DNA of 50,349 bases. Source: Bacteroidia bacterium. GTDB lineage: Bacteria > Bacteroidota > Bacteroidia > CAIKAF01. The notes under the pieces were generated by a model. It was not told where the DNA came from. It worked only from the letters and a program-made list of their open reading frames with translations, and made no database searches. Position numbers and translations under genes: made by a program. This document shows, piece after piece, positions 41,760 to 49,978 of this stretch. The stretch's first letter is position 1, and each line of letters starts with the position of its first letter. The DNA lies in contig JACVCJ010000026.1 in the NCBI GenBank assembly GCA_016742095.1, positions 1 to 50,349 of the forward strand. Reading direction: 5' to 3'.

Positions 41760-42476
41760 TTACTGTGGAGGGTTTAGCGAATTATTAACATCGCCGGGCG
41801 TTTCTTCGGGACGCGGTTCGCGCTGTTCGGGCAGTTTCCAGTAGTCGTTCTCTTCGTTGTCTTCGGGCTCAGGTTCCAGTTCCCAGCTGTACCTGGGTCG
41901 TTCGGGCATAGCGGGTTTCATGACCAGGGCGGCGATCACTCCCGCCACGGCGCCGCAGGCATGGCCTTCCCAGGAAATACCCTGGCTCAGGTTCATTTCC
42001 AGCGGAAATACGCCCCATACCATCGATCCGTAGAAGAACAGGGTAAACAGTCCGATGCCCTGTGCCTGGCGGTTCTTACTGATAAAACCGGCCGTTACGG
42101 CAAAAGCGGCCAGTCCGTATACGATACCGCTGCTGCCCACAATGTAGGAGTCGCGCGCGATGAGCCAGGTCCAGAAACCCGAAGCAGCCCATACAAAAAT
42201 GAGCACGGGCCAGAAAATATCGCGGAAATGGCTGCGGGTAAGCCACAAAAGGGCAAAAAGCGGTACGGAATTGGAGAGCACGTGCGTCCAGTCGCCATGC
42301 AGGAAAGGGCTGAACAATACGCCCTGCAGACCGGAAAAATTACGGGGCAGAATACCATGGTCGTTCCAGTTATAGCCTCCGATCTGCTCCGTGGCAAATA
42401 CCAGTATGGGCAGCAGGGTGATCAGGAAACTCCACAGAAGGTTCCGCAGCAGGAGTATGTCATTTTCTTTCAGCAT
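41760..42476 (-). CDS. Rhomboid-family intramembrane serine protease
   Basis: A 238-aa protein with six to seven membrane helices. HGDWTHVLSNSVPLFAL in helix 2 carries the conserved His and Asn, the catalytic Ser is in YIVGSSGIVYGL, and the catalytic His in SWEGHACGAVAGVI. It cuts membrane proteins within the bilayer. The C-terminal ~45 residues are a hydrophilic, acidic Pro/Glu-rich tail (PEPEDNEENDYWKLPEQREP). ATG 42476 was chosen over TTG 42527. Confidence 0.92.
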   Translation of the reverse strand: MLKENDILLLRNLLWSFLITLLPILVFATEQIGGYNWNDHGILPRNFSGLQGVLFSPFLHGDWTHVLSNSVPLFALLWLTRSHFRDIFWPVLIFVWAASGFWTWLIARDSYIVGSSGIVYGLAAFAVTAGFISKNRQAQGIGLFTLFFYGSMVWGVFPLEMNLSQGISWEGHACGAVAGVIAALVMKPAMPERPRYSWELEPEPEDNEENDYWKLPEQREPRPEETPGDVNNSLNPPQ

Positions 42477-42619
42477 AGGATGAACCAAACCGTTCAAATT
42501 TTGTTCCTTTGTTGAATAATATGACAAATAGACATATGAAAAGGTTTAGCAAGACGCCGACCACTCTAATCCTCGTCTGCCTCGGAATTTTGTCTGTATT
42601 TTTATTCTTTGTAATTTTT

Positions 42620-43084
42620 ATGGCTGATTCAAAAACACTGAAAGTAGGGGACAAAGCGCCCGATTTTACGCTGAACGACGCCGAAGGCACCCCCGTGCGC
42701 CTGAGTTCTTTTTTCGGGAAGAAGAACATTGTACTGTATTTTTATCCCAAGGACGAAACACCGGGCTGTACGGCCCAGGCATGCAGTTTCCGCGACAGTT
42801 ACGAGACCTTTCGCAACCTGGGCGCCGAAGTGATCGGCATCAGCGGCGACGATGCGCTTTCGCACCAGAGCTTCGTAAAAAAACACCGGCTGCCGTTCGT
42901 ACTGCTGAGCGATAACAACAATGAAGTGCGCAAAAAGTATGGCGTACCCTCCACATTTTTCCTGATCCCCGGCCGCGTTACCTTCGTGATCGACAAAGAA
43001 GGCACCGTACGCCACATCTTCAATTCGCAGTTCAAAGCCGAGGAACACGTTACCCAGGCAATGGACGTGCTGAACAAAATTTAA
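42620..43084 (+). CDS. bcp: Thiol peroxidase of the Bcp/PrxQ type
   Basis: A 154-aa peroxiredoxin. The peroxidatic Cys is in [20 protein letters not shown] with the resolving Cys five residues later, the PrxQ arrangement. It reduces hydroperoxides using thioredoxin. ATG 42620 gives the normal family start ([16 protein letters not shown]). ATG 42536 would add an apparent membrane anchor ([19 protein letters not shown]), but that stretch uses CTA, CTC, TTG and TTA leucine codons that the surrounding genes avoid. The phosphatase gene follows 4 nt later. Confidence 0.9.
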   Translation: MADSKTLKVGDKAPDFTLNDAEGTPVRLSSFFGKKNIVLYFYPKDETPGCTAQACSFRDSYETFRNLGAEVIGISGDDALSHQSFVKKHRLPFVLLSDNNNEVRKKYGVPSTFFLIPGRVTFVIDKEGTVRHIFNSQFKAEEHVTQAMDVLNKI

Positions 43085-43088
43085 ACAC

Positions 43089-43565
43089 ATGTCACACATA
43101 AAGGTACTTACCGTGTGCCTGGGGAACATCTGCCGTTCACCCATGGCCGAAGGCATATTGCGGCAGACCGCCTCGGAAAGAGGCATTACGCTGGAGCTGG
43201 ACAGTGCGGGAACCGGTGGCTGGCATGCGGGTGAAGCGCCCGACCGTCGCGCCCAGGCTTACATGCGTAGCCAGGGACTGGATATTTCGGGACTCCGCGC
43301 CCGGCAGTTCCGGAAAGAGGACCTGGACGCGTTTGACCATATCCTGGTGATGGACCGCGACAACCTGCGCAATGTACTGATGCTCTGCGAAAACGAAGCA
43401 CAACGTGCCAAAGTACGGCTGATGCTTTCCTACTGGAACGAAAGTCCGTCGGACGAAGTACCCGACCCGTATTACGGCGGCGACGAAGGTTTTGCCCTGG
43501 TGTACGACTGGGTACGGAACGCGGCACAGGCTTTTTTGCATACTTTTGAGGCCCATGAGCGCTAA
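43089..43565 (+). CDS. Low-molecular-weight protein-tyrosine phosphatase
   Basis: A 158-aa phosphatase. The P-loop VCLGNICRSPMAEG has nucleophile Cys10 and Arg16 (CX5R), and the general-acid Asp is in EVPDPYYGG. It removes phosphate from tyrosine or arginine residues in proteins. It overlaps the next gene by 11 nt and follows bcp by 4 nt, so these three are likely one operon. Confidence 0.94.
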   Translation: MSHIKVLTVCLGNICRSPMAEGILRQTASERGITLELDSAGTGGWHAGEAPDRRAQAYMRSQGLDISGLRARQFRKEDLDAFDHILVMDRDNLRNVLMLCENEAQRAKVRLMLSYWNESPSDEVPDPYYGGDEGFALVYDWVRNAAQAFLHTFEAHER

Positions 43566-44256
43566 GGTTTATCTCATTCCGAACGTACTGGCCGAAAATA
43601 CCCATGCTGCTGTTTTCCCGGCCACGCTGGGCGAACGTATTCAGCACATACGGCATTTTGCGGTGGAAGATCCCAAAAGTGCCCGCGCCCTGCTGAAACA
43701 CTGGGGACTGCCCCTGCAGGAACTGGAATTCTACAGCATGCACGTAAAAAAGGGCGATATTTCGGATATCATGGACCTGATGGCCGTATGCGCCCGGGGC
43801 GAAGACATCGGTATCCTCAGCGATGCAGGGCTGCCTGCCATTGCCGATCCGGGGGAGAACATCGTGCTGCTGGCCCATAAAAAAGGCTACCAGGTGGTGC
43901 CGCTGGTGGGTCCGGGCAGTATTTTCCTGGCCCTGGCAGCAAGCGGACTTAACGGCGAAAAATTCATGTTCCACGGATACCTGCCTAAAGGCGAGGGCGA
44001 CCGCATCAAAGAGCTGAAACGCCTCGAAAGCGATTCCGAAAAATTCGGTACCACGCATATTTTCATCGAAACGCCCTACCGGAACAATGCCCTGTGGAAG
44101 AACCTGTTACAAACCCTGAAACCGGCCACGCGCATCTGTATCGCCTCGCTGGTGACCGCCGCAGAAGAGTTCATCTCCACCAAAGAAGTACATGAGTGGA
44201 AGAAAACAGCTGTAAACCTCGACAATAAGCCTACCGTTTTCCTGGTAGGCTCCTGA
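43555..44256 (+). CDS. Tetrapyrrole-methylase-fold SAM methyltransferase (RsmI-like)
   Basis: A 233-aa protein. YLIPNVLAENTH at the start, ILSDAGLPAIADPG (the SAM-binding loop of the fold), VVPLVGPGSIFLALAASGLNGEKFMFHGYLP and IFIETPYRN are the same blocks as in RsmI, which 2'-O-methylates C1402 of 16S rRNA. It lacks the longer C-terminal part and belongs to a shorter Bacteroidota subfamily whose substrate is not established. A TACTTTTG box ends 6 nt before ATG 43555, inside the phosphatase gene. Confidence 0.85.
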   Translation: MSAKVYLIPNVLAENTHAAVFPATLGERIQHIRHFAVEDPKSARALLKHWGLPLQELEFYSMHVKKGDISDIMDLMAVCARGEDIGILSDAGLPAIADPGENIVLLAHKKGYQVVPLVGPGSIFLALAASGLNGEKFMFHGYLPKGEGDRIKELKRLESDSEKFGTTHIFIETPYRNNALWKNLLQTLKPATRICIASLVTAAEEFISTKEVHEWKKTAVNLDNKPTVFLVGS

Positions 44257-45412
44257 GCGGCCGGCCGGCAAACAACAGGTACAAGCCATAGACAAAGGCG
44301 GGGATCAGTCCCCATACCTTAACCTGCGCAGGGTACAGGTATTGCATGCGGAAATCAATGGGAAACAGGTCGGTAGAGCTCAGGGAAATACATATAAAAG
44401 ACTGAGCTAAAATAATTTTCGATATCCAGCTACGGTCAGACAACAGGTAAAGTAATCCAATACACACAACAGCAATTATATAAGTGGGAGATTCTGATTT
44501 GTGATTGAACAGAACCATCCACATTAAAAGCAGACTTACAGACAGATAAATAACATTACCTTCTGTTTTATTTCTAAATAAACCTGTTAATAAAATACTG
44601 ATCAGCAAGATAAGTCCTGAAATAGACAGGTATATGCTCGGGAAAGGTGGCACTCCGAGAGAGCCCAGCACGCTGTACAGGCTCAGGTTATTTTCATGCG
44701 GCAGATCGGTCCGCAGCAAATGCCACCAGGCCGCATATTGCTCCAGTAAATAAGCAGGCGAAACCACCAAGACAGGCAATATCAGCAAAATAAGCATCCA
44801 TACACAAAAGGCGAGGAGTGTCTTCCAGGGCCGGGGCGAAAAGAAGGCCAGCAGTATGGCCAGTCCGCCAAAGATCTTTATGTACACCGAAAGCGCCAGG
44901 CAAAGCGTAGCCAGCCAGGTATTTCCCCGGCGGTTCTCATATACAAAACAGATCATCAGGGCGGTGACCAGGGCGTTGCTCTGCGCATTGTGCAGGGAAG
45001 TAAGCAGCTCCAGAAGAATAAAAACACTGATAAACAGGAAAGAAGAAGTCTTCTTATCAAGTAATTTATACAAAATGTACAGTAATGACATACTGTTCAG
45101 CAGGTTCCATAGGATAAGTCCGGCCCAGTCGGGCAGAACCGAAAAGGGCGCCATGAGCAGGGCAAAGGTCGGACTGTACTTATACAGATCGCCGTACTCC
45201 GCCGGGTAATAGGTATACAGGGCTGATCCGGACAGCAGGTGCACAAAGGATTGCTTAAAAATGAGGTAATTGTTATAGGCGGTATGGTATTCCCCGAAGA
45301 AGAGTTCTTTGGGCAGCAGCAGTTTCTGCACGCTGATAACGATACTCAGCAGGGCCACTGCGGCAAATATCCATGCCGGCCGAACCCGTGATATGCGTTC
45401 TGTCCATTTCAT
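44231..45412 (-). CDS. GT87/DUF2029-like membrane glycosyltransferase
   Basis: A 393-aa protein with about ten membrane helices. The first periplasmic loop (YHTAYNNYLIFKQSFVHLLSGSALYTYYP) and YKYSPTFALLMAPFSVLP are typical of the GT87 polyprenyl-phosphate mannosyltransferase-like group, which uses lipid-linked sugars. Sugar and acceptor are unknown. A -7 box TACATTTG (45426-45419) ends 6 nt before ATG 45412. Codon use in the middle is more AT-rich than in its neighbours. Its 3' end overlaps the convergent methylase gene by 26 nt. Confidence 0.75.
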   Translation of the reverse strand: MKWTERISRVRPAWIFAAVALLSIVISVQKLLLPKELFFGEYHTAYNNYLIFKQSFVHLLSGSALYTYYPAEYGDLYKYSPTFALLMAPFSVLPDWAGLILWNLLNSMSLLYILYKLLDKKTSSFLFISVFILLELLTSLHNAQSNALVTALMICFVYENRRGNTWLATLCLALSVYIKIFGGLAILLAFFSPRPWKTLLAFCVWMLILLILPVLVVSPAYLLEQYAAWWHLLRTDLPHENNLSLYSVLGSLGVPPFPSIYLSISGLILLISILLTGLFRNKTEGNVIYLSVSLLLMWMVLFNHKSESPTYIIAVVCIGLLYLLSDRSWISKIILAQSFICISLSSTDLFPIDFRMQYLYPAQVKVWGLIPAFVYGLYLLFAGRPLRSLPGKR

Positions 45413-45434
45413 CCGGGGCAAATGTAAGGGAAAT

Positions 45435-45569
45435 AAGTCCGAAGTCCGGGGGTAAAGAGTTAAGAGGAATGAGCCCGGATCCAAAACTCCGCCTATTTGC
45501 TCTCAGCTATTCGTTAAAAACGACTATTTACTACTTCTCTCCCGGACTTCGGACTTCGGACTTCGGACT
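45435..45569. repeat. 16-bp inverted repeat with 7-bp tandem repeat
   Basis: AAGTCCGAAGTCCGGG (45435-45450) is the exact reverse complement of CCCGGACTTCGGACTT (45541-45556). The right arm continues as a tandem of CGGACTT (3.9 copies, 45543-45569) up to the stop codon of the T9SS gene. The 90 bp between the arms contain no gene. It could form a long-stem terminator for the T9SS gene or be a mobile repeat; purpose unknown. Confidence 0.7.
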
Positions 45570-47184
45570 ATTTCTTCAGCAGGGTACTGCGTAACGAAAT
45601 GCCCTGTTTGTTCTGCAGGTCGATGAAATAAGCGCCCGGGGCCCAGGAAGCTGTATTGAGTGTATAGGTACCGCCTTCCGCCGGGTTCAGGTTGGTTTCA
45701 TATACAGACTGTCCGGCGGCGTTTACTACGCGTAGTTTTTCAAAAGCCTGGGATTCGGGCAGGGTAAGGACACAGATGTCCGTAACCGGGTTAGGGTACA
45801 GTTTAAGGGACTGTCCGGCGGCCGATTCTTCCTCATCGCCGGTCAGGTTTTTAAAACGGTAGACCCAGATATCGCCATTACCGTATTGCGGCACCTGTTT
45901 ATTCCCGCCAAAGTCCGACTGACTCCAGGCGAACGTGGTTACAGAGCCGTCGCTGTTGCTGAATGATTTCAGCGAGTTATCGGCAAGGGGACCGCCAATC
46001 ACCTGCTGCCCCCTGATATTCCAGTCCTGGTCGAGGTACAGCAGCCAGTTGTCCATCATTCCTACCGGGGGAATGTTTTTATCACCGGTATACCCGTCGG
46101 ATGAAAGCGTAAGCATGAACCTGCCTCCCGGGAGCGCCAGAACCGATGCGGCCCGGTCTGTAGCGCTGGAGCCGAAACTTTTAATTCTCAGCACATTCAA
46201 CCCTAAGCTATCCAGCTCAGCCAGCCAGCCATCTTCCTCTCCCTGGTTGGTATTGTTCATGTTCATCAGATCGGGTGAAAAACCGGACCCGGTGATATAT
46301 ATGTGGCCATCGAGCAGGTCGGCATTGTAAAAATAATCGTCTTTGCTGCCGCCTATGCAGTAATCTTTAATGATATCACCGTTAAAATCTGTTTTCACGA
46401 TCCATACATCGGTCTTGCCCAATGCCGGCGCCTGTTTGTGGCCCGAAGGGGGAGAACTGCTGTTGCCGAGTAAAAGAAGTCCGTCGCTGAGCACGTGTAT
46501 CTGTAAACAGCGGTCCCTGCTGAATCCGCCGATGGTCTTGTCCCAGAGTTTATTCCCGGATGGGTCCACCGCCAGGATCCAGAAATCGTCTCCGCCCTGC
46601 GAGTTTTCTGATTTATCCAGGGATGCATCTGAGGCGCTGTAACCGGCTAGTATAAGCACATTGCCGGGCGCCATTGCCATAGAGGTTAGAATGTCAGGCT
46701 GTTCTGACCCGTAAACCTTCTGCCACAGGATATTCCCGTTCCGGTCTGTCTTTATAAGCCAGAAGTCACTGCGGTCGGCCCCGGTACCGTAGGCAGGCTG
46801 CGTTTTAGTACCCCCCGGAGCGGATCCGCTGCTGAAACCAAAATAAAAGGCATCCGGCAATTCGACAACCGCTCCCCCAAAGTCCTGCTCACTGCCCCCG
46901 AAGGTTTTCTGCCAGAGAGAGCTTCCGTAGGGGTTCAGTCTTATGGCCCAACCATTGTTTCCGCCGAATAGCGGACTTGTTTTGCTTCCCGATATGGGCG
47001 AGTTGCTTTGTGCGGCCAGCAGATAAAGATCGTTATTCAAACGGATAATACCCGGTAACATACCCTCCGTTCCCGAGCCGCCTAAAGATTGCTGTGTAAT
47101 GATGGAAACCTGGGCGCTGCAGATACTTATAAACCCAGAAAAAATGATTGCCTGAAGCCAGGCGCTAATGGAAAAATGTTTCAT
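45568..47184 (-). CDS. T9SS cargo protein with type A sorting domain
   Basis: A 538-aa secreted protein. A signal peptide (WLQAIIFSGFISICSAQ) is followed by six or so repeats of about 55 residues, each like GNKLWDKTIGGFSRDRCLQI or DFWLIKTDRNGNILWQKVYG, which should fold as a beta propeller (delta-60-like). The last ~80 residues (LKLYPNPVTDICVLTLPE, VVNAAGQSVYETNL, APGAYFIDLQNKQG) are the type A C-terminal signal for export by the type IX system and anchoring on the cell surface. Paralogue of the next gene. Confidence 0.9.
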   Translation of the reverse strand: MKHFSISAWLQAIIFSGFISICSAQVSIITQQSLGGSGTEGMLPGIIRLNNDLYLLAAQSNSPISGSKTSPLFGGNNGWAIRLNPYGSSLWQKTFGGSEQDFGGAVVELPDAFYFGFSSGSAPGGTKTQPAYGTGADRSDFWLIKTDRNGNILWQKVYGSEQPDILTSMAMAPGNVLILAGYSASDASLDKSENSQGGDDFWILAVDPSGNKLWDKTIGGFSRDRCLQIHVLSDGLLLLGNSSSPPSGHKQAPALGKTDVWIVKTDFNGDIIKDYCIGGSKDDYFYNADLLDGHIYITGSGFSPDLMNMNNTNQGEEDGWLAELDSLGLNVLRIKSFGSSATDRAASVLALPGGRFMLTLSSDGYTGDKNIPPVGMMDNWLLYLDQDWNIRGQQVIGGPLADNSLKSFSNSDGSVTTFAWSQSDFGGNKQVPQYGNGDIWVYRFKNLTGDEEESAAGQSLKLYPNPVTDICVLTLPESQAFEKLRVVNAAGQSVYETNLNPAEGGTYTLNTASWAPGAYFIDLQNKQGISLRSTLLKK

Positions 47185-47336
47185 AAAGTAGTCCGTTAGT
47201 TGTTTATACCCTAAGTATACGTAAAGGAATAATTATGTTTTTTTTTTTAACGTACACCCACTTGACGCATCGCATGTAAATCAATAGGGCAAAGGCATAC
47301 AGGCGAACTGACATTTTTTTGCCTTTGTGGAAAATA

Positions 47337-47370
47337 AAACAAAAAAGCCCCGCTGACTGCGAGGCTTTTT
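47337..47370 (-). terminator. Terminator of the second T9SS gene
   Basis: AAAAAGCC (47342-47349) pairs with GGCTTTTT (47363-47370), with an inner CGC/GCG pairing; T-runs on both strands, so it can act in both directions. It lies just after the stop at 47389. Confidence 0.75.
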
Positions 47371-47388
47371 AACATTGTAAAGAGTCTT

Positions 47389-48918
47389 TTATTTCTTCAG
47401 CAGGGTGCTGCGCATTGATATTCCCTGTTTATTCTGCAGGTCGATGAAATAGGCGCCCGGGGCCCAGGATACCGTATGCAGCGTATAGGTACTACCTTCG
47501 GCAGAGTTCAGGTTCGTTTCGTATACCGACTGCCCGGCGGCGTTTACCACGCGCAGTTTTTCAAAGTCAGCGCCGTCAGGTAGTACAATATTGCAGGCGT
47601 TTTCTGCGGGGTTGGGATATACTTTCAGAGAAAAACCTGCCGTTGCTACTTCCTCCTTACCGGCCAGGTGTTCAAAACGGAACATCCAGATATCTCCCTG
47701 ACCGTAATTAGGTACCAGCTTATCGCCAGTGATACCGGATACGCTGTACACAACCATCATAACAGAGCCGTCATCCTGCAGAAACGATTTTACCGGGCAA
47801 TCTACATAGGTTCCCCCGATTACATGCTGTCCTGTAATATTCCAGTTTGCATCCAGGTATAGAAGCCAGGTATCCAGTTGCCCTACGGGAGGAACGGTCT
47901 TATCGCCGCCGTTCCCGTCAGACATTATACTGAGCATAAGTCCCCCCCCGAAAAGAGGCAGGGCAGACATCACTCTGCTGCCGGTGGTACTTCCGAAACT
48001 TTTGAGCCTCAACACATTGGCACCGGAAGCATCCAATTCGGCGATCCATCCATCCGCCTGCCCTTTTTTGGTGTTATTTATATCCCAGAGGTAGGGCGAT
48101 GCAGTTTCTCCCATAAGGTAAATATGCCCGTTTATCAGTTCCGCATTGTAAAATGTATCATCATATAGTCCGCCGATACTGCGGTCCCAGTGAAAAGTGC
48201 CGTCGTAGCCCAATTTAACGAACCAGATGTCAAACCGACCTTCTGCTACTGCCAGTTTATCGCCCGAAGCGGGGGAATCGCTATTTCCGCAGAGCAAAAG
48301 TCCGTCGCTGAGTGCTTTTACCTGTATACAGCGATCGTTGCCCGAACCACCGATCGTCTTGTCCCAGAGCTTATTCCCGGAGGAATCCACCGCCAGTATC
48401 CAGAAATCATCCTTACCACGCGAATTTTCTGATTTATCTATGGATGCATCTGATGCACTATAACCCGCCAGTATGAGTACATTCCCGGGAGTCACGGCCA
48501 TAGAAGTAAGCACATCGAATTTATCGGAACCATACACCTTCTGCCACAACACATTTCCATCCAGGTCCGTTTTTATCAGCCAGTAGTCACTGCGATCTGC
48601 GCCGATGCCATACACCGGCTCTGTTTTAGAGCCACTTTGCCCGGAGCTGCTGCTGAATCCAAAATAAAGTGCATCCGGCAGTTCGACCATCGTACCATAC
48701 ATTTCCCAGTCATCACCGCCGTATGTCTGTTGCCAGAGCGGATTGCCATTGGCATCCGTTTTAATAACCCAGCCGTCACTTTTTCCGTATGCCGGACTGC
48801 TTTTGGTACCCGACACCTGTGACGAGCTGCTTGCTGCCAGCAGGTAACTGCCATCCTGCATGCGATAGACCCCGGAAGTAACTATGTAATCCAACCCCGA
48901 ACCGCCCAGCGACTGCTG
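47389..48918 (-). CDS. T9SS cargo paralogue, 5' end missing at contig join
   Basis: The Bacteroidota part encodes about 510 residues, from QQSLGGSGLDYIV to a type A sorting domain, and is a close paralogue of the gene at 45568-47184: the same propeller repeats (WVIKTDANGNPLWQQTYGG, KLWDKTIGGSGNDRCIQ) and a nearly identical C-terminus. The native signal peptide and first ~25 residues are absent, because the sequence becomes a different, GC-rich gene at about 48,919, at the point corresponding to ITQQSLGGSG in the paralogue. The frame stays open across the join, so a gene caller would report one false 780-residue fusion. Confidence 0.85.
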   Translation of the reverse strand, partial: QQSLGGSGLDYIVTSGVYRMQDGSYLLAASSSSQVSGTKSSPAYGKSDGWVIKTDANGNPLWQQTYGGDDWEMYGTMVELPDALYFGFSSSSGQSGSKTEPVYGIGADRSDYWLIKTDLDGNVLWQKVYGSDKFDVLTSMAVTPGNVLILAGYSASDASIDKSENSRGKDDFWILAVDSSGNKLWDKTIGGSGNDRCIQVKALSDGLLLCGNSDSPASGDKLAVAEGRFDIWFVKLGYDGTFHWDRSIGGLYDDTFYNAELINGHIYLMGETASPYLWDINNTKKGQADGWIAELDASGANVLRLKSFGSTTGSRVMSALPLFGGGLMLSIMSDGNGGDKTVPPVGQLDTWLLYLDANWNITGQHVIGGTYVDCPVKSFLQDDGSVMMVVYSVSGITGDKLVPNYGQGDIWMFRFEHLAGKEEVATAGFSLKVYPNPAENACNIVLPDGADFEKLRVVNAAGQSVYETNLNSAEGSTYTLHTVSWAPGAYFIDLQNKQGISMRSTLLKK

Positions 48919-48930
48919 CGACGTCGTGAA
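48905..48930. other. Chimeric junction between two genomes
   Basis: Left of this point the sequence is about half GC with Bacteroidota codon use; right of it, it is strongly GC-rich with G/C in nearly every third position. On the minus strand the foreign gene reads DPRVGYFTTS, then the T9SS paralogue motif QQSLGGSG begins. The exact base is uncertain within about 20 nt. Most likely an assembly or library artefact. Confidence 0.85.
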
Positions 48931-49731
48931 GTAGCCCACCCGCGGGTCCGCCACGCGCGGCTTGTACCCCGTGTTCTCCGGCAGCACGCTCCACGAATAG
49001 TGCAGCGTCGTCAGACGACCGCCCTGCAGCGGGATCTCGAACGCCATCTCCACGTTCTCCGGGAACGCCTTGGCCTTCGCGATCCGCGCCAGATTCTGAT
49101 TGGCGCCCCGCACCAGGCCGTCGCCGAAGAACTTGCCCGCGTTCGCCACCAGGAGCGCGTCCAGGTCGATCACCGGGCCGCCGTTCGGGCTCATCGCCAC
49201 GATGGGCACGTCCACCACCACCCGGTCCGTGAACAGCGTCTTGCGCGAGGCCTCCTCCGCGACCGCGCCGTCCGTCTTCACCGACACGTTCGGCTCGATC
49301 AGCGCCAGACGCTTGTCAAAGCGCTTCCAGTACGCGTACTGGTCGCTCCACTGCACGCCCGCCTCCGGGTCGCCGCCCGCGATCGTCATCGCGATGAAGA
49401 GCCGCTGACGCTCGAAGTCCCGCGGCAACTCCGCGAGCATCTGGTTGTCCTTCGCCCGCCGCCAGAGCGTGTACATGCTCTGCCCGTCCGCCGTCGAGAT
49501 CACCTTCTCGTAGTCCTTCGTGACCTCGGCGAAGTCCGGGAAGTCCTTTTCCTTCTCCTTGGCGCCGCCCCCGCCCTGAGCCGCCGCCGCCATCGCCGCG
49601 GCCGCCTCCGGCGGGATCGCGCGCTGCTCGACCGGGTTCTGCGCGGACACGACACCCGCGCAACACAGCGCGCCCGCCGCCAGCGCCACAACGGCGCCGC
49701 GCGTCGCAATTCTCAGCGTCTGCTCTGGCAT
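48919..49731 (-). CDS. N-terminal part of a DUF5117-type zinc metalloprotease, foreign
   Basis: About 270 residues from ATG 49731: signal peptide (GAVVALAAGALCCAGVVSAQ), an Ala/Gly/Lys-rich linker (AAAQGGGGAKEKEKDFPDFAEV), then the DUF5117/DUF5118 N-terminal region of a large secreted metalloprotease (SMYTLWRRAKDNQMLAEL, ending in YKPRVADPRVGYFTTS, whose DPRVGYF is the family's hallmark). The DUF4953 catalytic domain with HExxH would follow but is replaced by the T9SS sequence. GC content and codon use suggest a planctomycete, perhaps Phycisphaerae. Confidence 0.75.
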
Positions 49732-49978
49732 TGCTCGAACTCCTGCTGGCGCGGGGCTCGCCCTGATCTCCCCGGACCCCGCCCCGCGCGGGTCCGGTTC
49801 GCTTCCAAACACCTGCCTCCCCACGGTCGCCCCCCGCCGCCGCAAACGCCCCACGAGCCCCAAGGCCCGAACGAAGCGCAGCGACACCGACCAAGGGAGG
49901 AACAGCCGGCGCTCCTTTATAGGTCCCCGGCCCACCCCGGTGGCGCCGCCACCCCAAACAACCGCCATCCCGAACGGC
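49732..49978 (-). other. GC-rich intergenic region of the foreign segment
   Basis: Open frames run through it only because of the high GC. No recognised gene. It should hold the promoter of the metalloprotease; no Bacteroidota TAnnTTTG element is present, which fits a different organism. Confidence 0.4.

Noticed and set aside
42536-42619. Membrane-anchor extension of the Bcp peroxiredoxin
   Set aside because: Hydrophobic, but its leucine codons are unlike the rest of the gene and the canonical family start is at 42620; kept only as an alternative.
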